Source of the DNA: Nitrospirae bacterium GWC2_56_14
GTDB taxonomy: Bacteria > Nitrospirota > UBA9217
DNA length: 14,643 nt
Direction: 5' to 3'
Assembly: GCA_001803705.1 (NCBI GenBank)
Contig: MHDY01000252.1
Span: forward strand, 1-14,643
Shown here: positions 1-7,021 of the stretch, in pieces
Layout of the letters: each line of letters starts with the position of its first letter
How positions within the stretch are numbered: the stretch's first letter is position 1
Notes under the pieces: model-generated
What the model was told of the DNA's origin: nothing
What the model saw: the letters and a program-made list of their open reading frames with translations, nothing else
Databases searched by the model: none
Translations under genes and position numbers: made by a program

Positions 1-114
1 CAACAACTACTCCTCCGCCAAGTTCGAGGATTATTCCGGCGGCGGCGGGGCGCATACCAACAACTACTCCTCCGCCAAGTTCGAGGATTATTCCGGCGGC
101 GGCGGGGCGCATAC
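1..114 (+). repeat. Perfect 57-bp tandem repeat, two visible copies, in frame
   Basis: Bases 1-57 and 58-114 are identical. The unit length is a multiple of three and encodes NNYSSAKFEDYSGGGGAHT, so copy number can change without shifting the frame. Identity ends at base 115, where the sequence continues into VGKHISE. The array touches the window edge and may extend upstream. Complete identity including third codon positions points to recent duplication or ongoing slippage, although an assembly artefact is possible. The unit holds no cysteine, so it adds no haem. Its histidine could serve as an axial ligand, and the glycine run looks like a flexible linker. Confidence 0.9.
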
Positions 115-409
115 GGTCGGCAAGCACATCAGCGAAACCGCACGTGCCGCTGACGGGTGGGCGAACTGTACCTCGTGCCATAACGGCGATGAGGCGTATC
201 ATACCATGCAGACTCCCGTACGGCCTTCGACAATCACCGTCGATGTGAAGGATGACCTCAAGTTCGACTACCTCCGCTCACTCGGCGCCGAACGGTACAC
301 CGGCACCCTGACCGACAAGGCCGATGGAGCCCACACCAATACAACGGGCAGTTGTTCCAATACCAACTGCCACTTCAAGCCATCGAAGAGATGGAGCAGT
401 GACAGGTAA
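1..409 (+). CDS. Multihaem cytochrome c, C-terminal end (5' part outside window)
   Basis: The frame is open from base 2 to a TAA at 407-409, giving about 135 residues of a larger protein. Two haem-attachment motifs are visible: CTSCH, followed by NG, and near the end the four-spacer motif CSNTNCH followed by F and a tryptophan. The CX4CH form and the order CXXCHNG, then about 70 residues, then CX(N)XNCHF, then W match the first module of the giant cytochrome downstream (residues 77 to about 145), so the two genes are related. By family knowledge such proteins are exported and carry covalent c-type haems for extracellular or periplasmic electron transfer. Before the first haem lies a perfect two-copy 19-residue repeat rich in glycine. 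The protein stops eight residues after the last motif. An intrinsic terminator 12 bp beyond the stop suggests a genuine gene end. Signal peptide and total haem number cannot be judged. Confidence 0.85.
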   Translation, partial: NNYSSAKFEDYSGGGGAHTNNYSSAKFEDYSGGGGAHTVGKHISETARAADGWANCTSCHNGDEAYHTMQTPVRPSTITVDVKDDLKFDYLRSLGAERYTGTLTDKADGAHTNTTGSCSNTNCHFKPSKRWSSDR

Positions 410-420
410 GGCAGACCCAC

Positions 421-449
421 GGGGGCAGGAAGGTACTGCCCCCATTTTT
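421..449 (+). terminator. Rho-independent terminator of the upstream cytochrome gene
   Basis: A perfect 8-bp GC-rich stem, GGGGGCAG (421-428) with CTGCCCCC (436-443), encloses a 7-nt loop and is followed by ATTTTT. It lies 12 bp after the TAA at 407-409, so it should end the upstream cytochrome transcript and isolate it from the next cytochrome gene. Confidence 0.85.
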
Positions 450-611
450 ATGCGTTACATCTGTTGCCGCGTTACCTGCCCGGAAACGGATCTTTATAAA
501 GCCATTAAATTTGCCGAAAGACGTTCGTGTAATCCATAAATGGAATTAAAAAAACAACTGATTTAATGACGATAATTAGGGGGAAATAGAATAGTACCTT
601 CTCTAAAGCAG

Positions 612-648
612 CATGTTCAGGTTTTGCGTAAACAGGAGAGAGAACATG
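612..648 (+). promoter_or_regulatory. Inverted repeat spanning the start codon of the doubtful small ORF
   Basis: CATGTTC (612-618) and GAACATG (642-648) are perfectly complementary 7-mers. The 23-nt loop holds the ribosome binding site AGGAGAG (634-640), and the right arm contains the ATG at 646. In RNA this could hide the start codon; in DNA it could be an operator. The arms are short and a chance occurrence is possible. Confidence 0.3.
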
Positions 649-891
649 GATGTGGCATTTTATACGCAAGAAATCATTGTAATGGTCTTGCTTATGTTTC
701 TGTCGCCAGTACCTGGGTTTGTTAGTCATACAACGGCTGCCAGATTAATCTTCAACCTTTCCGCGGCACGGACATGTCGCCCTGCAGCACCATCCCCACT
801 GTTACGGCTCCTTCTTCTGCATCGAGCCATCCTTCCTGTCCATAAGCTATGCCCAGTAAGCAGGGGCCTCGTATATCTGACAAAAAATTAA
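646..891 (+). CDS. Doubtful small exported protein or gene remnant (81 aa)
   Basis: The ATG at 646 has a strong ribosome binding site, AGGAGAG at 634-640, with a 5-nt spacer, and the frame runs to TAA at 889-891. Residues 10-27 are hydrophobic (IIVMVLLMFLSPVPGFVS), like a signal peptide or membrane segment, but the segment before them lacks the usual positive charge. Beyond about residue 35 the sequence is arginine- and proline-rich and low in complexity, and does not look like a folded domain. The longer frame from ATG 613 has no ribosome binding site. I recognise no family. One reading is the 5' end of a lost secreted-protein gene fused to unrelated DNA; another is a chance ORF. Confidence 0.2.
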   Translation: MDVAFYTQEIIVMVLLMFLSPVPGFVSHTTAARLIFNLSAARTCRPAAPSPLLRLLLLHRAILPVHKLCPVSRGLVYLTKN

Positions 892-934
892 ATTTAGATC
901 ATAACGTTCCGATAAATAATAGAGGCCAATAATT

Positions 935-973
935 ATGCATGCCATATGCGCCCTTTTTATGTTCCACGGGTGA
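935..973 (+). CDS. Possible 12-codon leader peptide upstream of the giant cytochrome
   Basis: AGAGG at 921-925 precedes ATG 935 by 9 nt. The mini-ORF reads MHAICALFMFHG and ends at TGA 971-973, only 12 bp before the proposed TTG start of the cytochrome and in the same frame. It could couple or modulate translation of the long gene, or simply be chance. The same TGA fixes the upstream limit of the cytochrome frame. Confidence 0.15.
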   Translation: MHAICALFMFHG

Positions 974-985
974 TCGAGGTTTCAG

Positions 986-3900
986 TTGTCTTCGGATCCG
1001 TATCATAAATCCTGTATGGTCATTCGCCTGCTCCTCCCGTTAGGAGTACTGCTGGTCTTTTTACTGAGTCCGGCGATCTCCAGTCAGTATCAGTATCCGA
1101 CCTCGTGCCAGGACTGTCACGGATTGCCGCCCAACGACTCCCTTTACCGGAACATCACTTCCGGCGGATTTGTCGGAAATCATGGAACCCATGCCGCCGG
1201 AAGTTCAACGACCTGTGTCCGTTGCCACAACGGCAGTGATCTATACTTGTATGGACACATGAATTACCGGATCGATCTCACCGACAACTTGAATACGTCT
1301 CCGGCCGGCGGTCGCTATCAGTGCGACGGCGCCCCTGTCAGTTTCAAGAACAGGACTTCGAACCCGGCTTTCGGTACCTGTACCAACGTTAACTGCCACT
1401 TCGAAAATGCAAGCCCTCTCTGGGGCAGCACCCCATTTACTTCGACGGCCCAGTGCTCCTCATGTCATTCGGTCCCAGGACCGTCTGCCCCCCATGCAAA
1501 GCACGATGCGTATTTCAGCTGGGCAGCCAATGGCTGCGTCATATGCCATCCCGATTACGCCGGCGGACCAACCTTCAGCCATGCTACCAGCGCCGCTTCC
1601 CGCGGGATACGTGTGAGCCTGGCAGAGGGAAGCTATTCCGGCTCCGGGTTTAACTGGCTGCCGAGCCAGGCCGGTTCCCGCACCGTCGGCAACTGCAGCA
1701 ACGTCTATTGCCACAGCGACGGTCAAAATCCTGCCACCTACATCACTCAGCCCTGGTCCGGCACTCTCGGGTGCGCCGGCTGCCATGGGGATGCCGCCGC
1801 CGATACCCTCTCCGGTGCCCATTCCCGGCACGTCAATAACGCTTCCCTCGGGACGGATTTCAGCTGTGCCGAATGCCATGCGCCGACCGCTACCGGCAGT
1901 TCCGCCATTAACGATCATAGCCGCCATGTGAACCGACTGATCGACTACTCAGGGGCGCGGGCCGGAAGGAGCGTCGCATGCACCACTTTTTACTGTCATT
2001 CCGACGGCAACGGCACCCATATCGACCCGCCGGCATGGAATTCGGGTGGCAGCCTCGACTGCAACGGGTGCCACAACAGCGCGATCCGGGGAGATGACGC
2101 CATCAAGAGCGGCAAGCACGGGCGGCACCTGGACAACTATACGACGCTCGGCCGCGACAACGGCACCGCCTGCGGGGAGTGCCACTCTTCCACCCTGAGC
2201 GGACCCGGCACGATAAACAGCCGGGGAAATCATGTCAACGGCCTGAAAAATTACTCCGGCATCATGGCCGGGACCGTGGCAACCCCCGGCTCCGGGAAAT
2301 GCAGCAACGTCTACTGCCACAGCAGCGGCTCCAAGGCAATCCAGTACTGGAACATGTCTTCCGCCAACTGGTATTCGGCACGCACCCTGTCGTGCAACGG
2401 CTGCCATGGTGGCGAAAAACTGCCCGACGGCACCTTTTCCGCCTTCACCACCGTTGCCGGGGAGCCTGGCTATGTCAACGGCGGTGTGGGCACCGCGACC
2501 GCCAACAGTCACCAGGCCCACGTACAACGGACCTTTGCCGATACCACTGGCTGCGCCCGCTGCCACACGAGCACTGTGGATTCGATGGTGGCAGCAAAGC
2601 TCCGCGATTACTCATCGACCCACCTGAACCGGGTCCGGGAAGTGGTATTTTCTCCCGCAATCCAGGGAAGGTACAGCGCGACGACACAGCAATGCCTCAA
2701 CATGTATTGTCATTCCAATGTCGGGCGTTTCGACAATTCGACCACTATCTATGGGACGCCCCGCTGGGGTGATACGGTCACCTGCGCCTCCTGCCATGCC
2801 GATCCGGCGACCGCCGGCAATCTGAGCGGGCGTCACGGGAAGCACACATTCAGCACCATCTACACATCCAGCTGCGACCGCTGCCATAACGGCACCATCG
2901 ACAGCAACGGCCAGATAAAAGACAAGAGCAAGCATGCCAACAAGAGCAAGGACATCTCCTTCAGCAACGGCGGCAGCTACCACAACGAAACAAGGGATTG
3001 TTCCACCTATTGCCACAGCGACGCTCGGGGAGGAACGCCTGCCGTGCCGGTAAACTGGGCCGACACCAACAAGCAGATGCAGTGCTATTCCTGCCACAAG
3101 GGGAGGACCGGCGACAGCACCGAGTCCAACTGCAGTGCCTTGCTGGGTGTATGGAGCAGCGCCGGAGGGTTCTGCAGCCCTGATCTGACCATGGAGTCCA
3201 ACGCCCATCACCGGCTGGTCGGACCGCAATGGATACGCAAATACCCTTGCAGCTACTGCCACAATGCTTCCGTCGAGGCGTTAACCGATGGCGGCGGCAA
3301 TATTACCGACGGCGCCATCATTCCCGCTGGCCATGTCAACGGCACCGTCAATGTCAAGATGGCCGCGAAGTGGGAGATTCCGAACCGAGCGGAGAAGCCG
3401 TCATACGATCCGGCCACCAAGACGTGCGACAACGTCTACTGCCATAGCGACGGCACTGCCGAACCGGAAGACGTGCGACCCATTGCCTGGACCGCTCCGA
3501 AGACGGAATGTAACTCCTGCCATGGTCACCCCACCGGGTCGTGCAACAATGCCGGCTGTCACGACGGCACTTTCCGGGACGGCAAATTGTGGGTGCTACC
3601 CGAGAAATTCGGCAACTCCACCAGCTATACCTGGGCTGCCGGAGAGGAATGGATCGGATCGTTGCCGATGTTCTCCAACGAGGGGGCGGGGACCGCCCGC
3701 GCCAATTCCCATCCGCGCCATGCGCAGACCAACTTCACCTGCGACGTATGCCATGCGAAAACGATCAAGGGTGATTGTTTCAGCTGCCACGAGGACGGGA
3801 TTCCTCCGGGCGGAATGGGGGAAGAGGCGCACATCGATGCCGCCTTCCATGTGAACAAGCGGAAGGACGTGGATTTCAAGAACATGTCCAGCGCAACCTA

Positions 3901-6900
3901 CGACCCCTTTGCAAAAACATGTTCGGGGACCACCTGCCACACCAGCGGGGCGGATCCGGTCTGGGGAGCGACCGTCAGCGCGATCACCTGTCTTTCCTGT
4001 CATGGGGTGACCGGCACCGACCCGCTTTTGAGTCAGGACGTGGATGACTACGATGCATTCAACGGCACCCAGGGAAAAATCAACCTTACCCAGTGGGAGA
4101 CAAGCGGGCATGGCAGGTATTCGTCCGTCGAGAACACCGGGTCGTATCCCAAATCGAGAAATCCGGCCGCAAGTTTCCCCGGAAATCCTTGCTGGTATTG
4201 TCACGATAACAGTGTCCTGCACAGCGACGCTACCAATCCGTACCGCCTCAAGATGCATGTCCAGTATGAGAGGCGCTTCGAGAAGGAGTGCGTCTACTGC
4301 CACATGCAAGGTATCGACGCCGAGTGCCTGGCCTGCCATGTGGGGCAGACGGAAACTCTTTCGCCTCAGGCAACGGCCAGCGGAATAATGTTCACGTTCA
4401 AAAACGGTTCGACGGAACTCAGGTACCCCACCCACACCGAAATCGACAATTGTGTGACTGCAGGCTGCCATGATACGGACGACAATACACACGACGTGAA
4501 TGCCGGGATCTGGACCCCGGAAATGAAGGCCGACGTCAAGAATCAGTACATGATGATGGGGGTCTGCCTGCAGTGTCACGATGATGACTCCAGCAACCAG
4601 TGTACGAGTTGCCATGTCGCGCCGGAGAGCAATCCGCTGAAGTACTCTCTGGGCTACGACCCCGGCACGGGATTCATCAAGCCGAGAATGGCGCGGGCTT
4701 CCGCAGGTCATTTCGGATATAAACATTACCGGACATTTATTAATAGCGGCGGCTGGCAGAAGCGCTATACATCAGTGAAATCGCCGGCTCTGGGGACCTA
4801 TTCCACCTTTGCCGGGACCTGGAAAGGTGGCAAGTTCTGCTGGGATTGTCACGACCCCCATGGCGACAGCAATATTTACATGATCCAGAAGAAGGTCTCC
4901 CTCCAAACCGACGGCTGGTTCGGCAAGCCGGTCCCCGGCAAGCAGGCCGAGGTCGTGTTCACCGACAGGCTTTCGGGGGCCAACTACGTCAAGAAGACCG
5001 GGCAGGAGCCGATCGACGGCATCTGCAACGTCTGCCATTCGTCGAACAGCAAGCACTTCACCAGTACTTCCGGGGACAGCCACAACTATGGCCGGGTCTG
5101 CACCACCTGCCACGAGCACCGCTTTGCCGACAGCCACGCCAGCCAGCAGAGCTGCGACAGCTGTCACGAAAGCAGCAAGCCGATTCCGAAGCACACTGCC
5201 TTCGGCCTGCCGCGCGACTGCACCAAATGTCACACGGGGACGGTCGGCTTGCGGATGGACGTCATGGGGCAGATGAAATCCAACTCACACCACGTCCAGG
5301 GGGTCGATGTCACCAACAAGCACTGCTACGCCTGCCACTGGGAAGCGACGCCGGAAGGGCTTATCGATAACCAGTACCATACCGGCTATAACTACAAGAC
5401 CTACACTTCGGTGAAAAACGACGTTTCAGACATGGTCATCTGGGGTCCGGGTGTCACCCCGACCGTCGGCGTCCGCCCGACGGTGTATCGCACCATGTCG
5501 TCGGCTGCGGGAAGGGCGACGGCCGTGACATTCTTTGCCGGCAACATAGGGACCGGCAACGAGCGGACCGAGTCGGCCAAACTGAATAAGCACTGTCTGA
5601 GCTGCCACAGCGATCAGAACAACGATGCCATTCCGTTCGACGACTGCAAGACCCCGCGCCAGTACGCATGGGATTACCAGAGCATTGATGCGCGATATTC
5701 CCAGACAGGCACCACTACCTGGGGCAAGTACAACTCCTCCACCTATACCAATGCAAACCAGAAGTCGGGAATCACCAAGGCTCTGTCGGCTCACGGCAAC
5801 GCTGTTGCCAGCCAGGGCGGGTTCGCTACGGCCACCGGCTACGATGCTGCCTTTACCGGCACCCGCGGCGGCGTCAACAACGTCACCTGTTTCGACTGCC
5901 ACAGTTCGCACGGCTCGAAGGCAGTGGGGATCACCTCCAGCTACGTCTCCTTTAACGGTTTGCGCAACGGGGGGAACCTGAAGGAAACTCAGGCAGGGAA
6001 GGGCGGCTACGCCATGGCGTACAAGGCCGAGGCCAATACGGATAGCAATTCCGTCAACCCATACAGCACCGGCGCTGCCCAGTGCTTCGACTGCCACCTG
6101 ACCCAGACCTCAGGGACCACCCCGTGGGGGTACAATTCGACCTACGGCGCAACCGCGCCAATCAGCGGTTACCGCGATTCGGCCAGGTTCGGCCAAGGCA
6201 CCAAGCAGTTCATTACGAACTCCCCGGGCAATTTCCGGAGCACAAGAAGCACGATAAAAGGCGGACACCTGAAGGCTTCCAGCATGCTGAATTATACGAC
6301 CCTGCTGCAGGACCGCGTCAACGGTCTCTGCACGCCATGCCACGACCCGCACGGCGTGAGCCCGACGCTGGGTAGCAACAAGAATTACGCCGTACCTCTT
6401 CTCAAGGGAACCTGGCTTACGTCGCTCTATAAGGACGATCAACCGCAGCCGACCGGTACGGGATCGAATCTGACGCCGATCTGGCGGATCGACCGTAACA
6501 CGCTCTCGACCACCAACATCTATAACAATAATAATCGCATCAGCGAGAGTGACAGCCAGTTTGCAGGACTGTGCCTCAAGTGCCACAGGAAAGACACGTT
6601 GACCGATGGGGCAAACAAGAACGGTGCCTTCAAGAGTCTCGACAGGATTCACGAGTCGGTCCAGGGATGGGGCGCCAACGATGAGCACTCGTTCCCATGT
6701 TCCAAGTGCCACCAGCCCCACAACTCGGGTCTGCCGCGACTCATGCAGACGAACTGCCTGAATTATTCCCATCGCGGCAATGCTGCTTCCGGCGGATCGC
6801 CGGCGAAGAGTCCGCCGCGGGGAGGGAACTGGCAAGGCTTCCCACGAGGAACTTACAATAACTACCTCCGTTGCCACGGCGACGGTCCCCAGAGCGAGTT

Positions 6901-6982
6901 CGCTGATCCCCACACCGGGCATCCCGATCACTTCCTTGGCTGGCCGGGCAGGTATAAATGGAACAATGTGACGAATTGGTAG
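986..6982 (+). CDS. Giant exported multihaem cytochrome c with 45 candidate haem motifs
   Basis: The product has 1,998 residues. TTG 986 is preceded by GAGGT (976-980) with a 5-nt spacer, and an in-frame TGA at 971 rules out earlier starts. ATG 1016 (residue 11) gives a tidier signal peptide but no visible ribosome binding site. The hydrophobic core is residues 12-29, with likely cleavage near AIS/S at 32-33; no lipobox is seen. I count 35 CX2CH, 9 CX4CH and 1 CX3CH motif (C672), the first at residue 41 and the last at 1905. CX4CH motifs start at 132, 237, 332, 439, 570, 814, 853, 979 and 1156, marking modules of about 100 residues in the N-terminal half. About 58 further histidines exist, enough for bis-His ligation of all haems. 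C1924 (CLNYSH) and C1963 (YLRCH) are incomplete sites. The expected role is long-range electron transfer in the periplasm, outer membrane or outside the cell. No barrel or enzymatic domain is visible. Confidence 0.95.
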   Translation: MSSDPYHKSCMVIRLLLPLGVLLVFLLSPAISSQYQYPTSCQDCHGLPPNDSLYRNITSGGFVGNHGTHAAGSSTTCVRCHNGSDLYLYGHMNYRIDLTDNLNTSPAGGRYQCDGAPVSFKNRTSNPAFGTCTNVNCHFENASPLWGSTPFTSTAQCSSCHSVPGPSAPHAKHDAYFSWAANGCVICHPDYAGGPTFSHATSAASRGIRVSLAEGSYSGSGFNWLPSQAGSRTVGNCSNVYCHSDGQNPATYITQPWSGTLGCAGCHGDAAADTLSGAHSRHVNNASLGTDFSCAECHAPTATGSSAINDHSRHVNRLIDYSGARAGRSVACTTFYCHSDGNGTHIDPPAWNSGGSLDCNGCHNSAIRGDDAIKSGKHGRHLDNYTTLGRDNGTACGECHSSTLSGPGTINSRGNHVNGLKNYSGIMAGTVATPGSGKCSNVYCHSSGSKAIQYWNMSSANWYSARTLSCNGCHGGEKLPDGTFSAFTTVAGEPGYVNGGVGTATANSHQAHVQRTFADTTGCARCHTSTVDSMVAAKLRDYSSTHLNRVREVVFSPAIQGRYSATTQQCLNMYCHSNVGRFDNSTTIYGTPRWGDTVTCASCHADPATAGNLSGRHGKHTFSTIYTSSCDRCHNGTIDSNGQIKDKSKHANKSKDISFSNGGSYHNETRDCSTYCHSDARGGTPAVPVNWADTNKQMQCYSCHKGRTGDSTESNCSALLGVWSSAGGFCSPDLTMESNAHHRLVGPQWIRKYPCSYCHNASVEALTDGGGNITDGAIIPAGHVNGTVNVKMAAKWEIPNRAEKPSYDPATKTCDNVYCHSDGTAEPEDVRPIAWTAPKTECNSCHGHPTGSCNNAGCHDGTFRDGKLWVLPEKFGNSTSYTWAAGEEWIGSLPMFSNEGAGTARANSHPRHAQTNFTCDVCHAKTIKGDCFSCHEDGIPPGGMGEEAHIDAAFHVNKRKDVDFKNMSSATYDPFAKTCSGTTCHTSGADPVWGATVSAITCLSCHGVTGTDPLLSQDVDDYDAFNGTQGKINLTQWETSGHGRYSSVENTGSYPKSRNPAASFPGNPCWYCHDNSVLHSDATNPYRLKMHVQYERRFEKECVYCHMQGIDAECLACHVGQTETLSPQATASGIMFTFKNGSTELRYPTHTEIDNCVTAGCHDTDDNTHDVNAGIWTPEMKADVKNQYMMMGVCLQCHDDDSSNQCTSCHVAPESNPLKYSLGYDPGTGFIKPRMARASAGHFGYKHYRTFINSGGWQKRYTSVKSPALGTYSTFAGTWKGGKFCWDCHDPHGDSNIYMIQKKVSLQTDGWFGKPVPGKQAEVVFTDRLSGANYVKKTGQEPIDGICNVCHSSNSKHFTSTSGDSHNYGRVCTTCHEHRFADSHASQQSCDSCHESSKPIPKHTAFGLPRDCTKCHTGTVGLRMDVMGQMKSNSHHVQGVDVTNKHCYACHWEATPEGLIDNQYHTGYNYKTYTSVKNDVSDMVIWGPGVTPTVGVRPTVYRTMSSAAGRATAVTFFAGNIGTGNERTESAKLNKHCLSCHSDQNNDAIPFDDCKTPRQYAWDYQSIDARYSQTGTTTWGKYNSSTYTNANQKSGITKALSAHGNAVASQGGFATATGYDAAFTGTRGGVNNVTCFDCHSSHGSKAVGITSSYVSFNGLRNGGNLKETQAGKGGYAMAYKAEANTDSNSVNPYSTGAAQCFDCHLTQTSGTTPWGYNSTYGATAPISGYRDSARFGQGTKQFITNSPGNFRSTRSTIKGGHLKASSMLNYTTLLQDRVNGLCTPCHDPHGVSPTLGSNKNYAVPLLKGTWLTSLYKDDQPQPTGTGSNLTPIWRIDRNTLSTTNIYNNNNRISESDSQFAGLCLKCHRKDTLTDGANKNGAFKSLDRIHESVQGWGANDEHSFPCSKCHQPHNSGLPRLMQTNCLNYSHRGNAASGGSPAKSPPRGGNWQGFPRGTYNNYLRCHGDGPQSEFADPHTGHPDHFLGWPGRYKWNNVTNW
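1379..4600 (+). repeat. Tandem CX4CH-CX2CH-CX2CH haem modules in the giant cytochrome
   Basis: From residue 132 the protein repeats a module of roughly 95-130 residues: a four-spacer motif (usually C[ST]NVYCHSDG), a tryptophan, a CX2CHG motif about 25-35 residues later, an HXXH(V)N segment, then a second CX2CH. Clear modules begin at C132, C237, C332, C439, C570 and C672. Later ones, at C814, C979 and C1156, carry extra CX2CH motifs. The sixth has CSTYCH in place of the four-spacer form. This matches the Geobacter C4xCH/C2xCH cytochrome family. The copies have diverged at DNA level, so the duplication is old, unlike the 57-bp repeat at 1-114. Confidence 0.8.
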
Positions 6983-7021
6983 GTTCTTTTGAAGCTGAGG
7001 CAACGATAGCTAGAGCGTGCG

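Larger units (their letters stand above)
410..985. other. Intergenic spacer of about 575 bp between the two cytochrome genes
   Basis: After the terminator the DNA becomes clearly AT-richer than the flanking genes, especially at 490-610 and 870-960. I see no RNA gene, no insertion-sequence ends and no convincing conserved gene. It must contain the promoter of the giant cytochrome gene, but no clear -35/-10 pair could be picked. A search by eye for the conserved core of the GEMM cyclic-dinucleotide riboswitch (GGCAAACC and GACGCAAAGC blocks), which often precedes Geobacter cytochromes, found nothing. The weak candidates inside (doubtful ORF, hairpin, leader ORF) are listed separately. Confidence 0.7.

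Noticed and set aside
1..114. CRISPR array
   Set aside because: The two copies are directly abutting with no spacers and continue an open reading frame, so this is a coding tandem repeat.
505..729. 74-codon minus-strand ORF in the first spacer
   Set aside because: AT-rich, basic-hydrophobic mixture without a family resemblance, and it conflicts with the better ribosome binding site on the plus strand at 634.
410..985. GEMM (cyclic-dinucleotide) riboswitch upstream of the cytochrome
   Set aside because: GCCGCGTTACC near 464-474 faintly recalls one conserved block, but the diagnostic GGCAAACC and GACGCAAAGC blocks are absent.
3596..4726. 376-codon minus-strand ORF
   Set aside because: It lies wholly antisense to the giant cytochrome, has no recognisable domain, and arises from the GC-rich codon use of the real gene. 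The same applies to minus-strand ORFs at 1460-1927, 1949-2566, 2612-3262, 4772-5233, 5426-6097 and 6110-7003.
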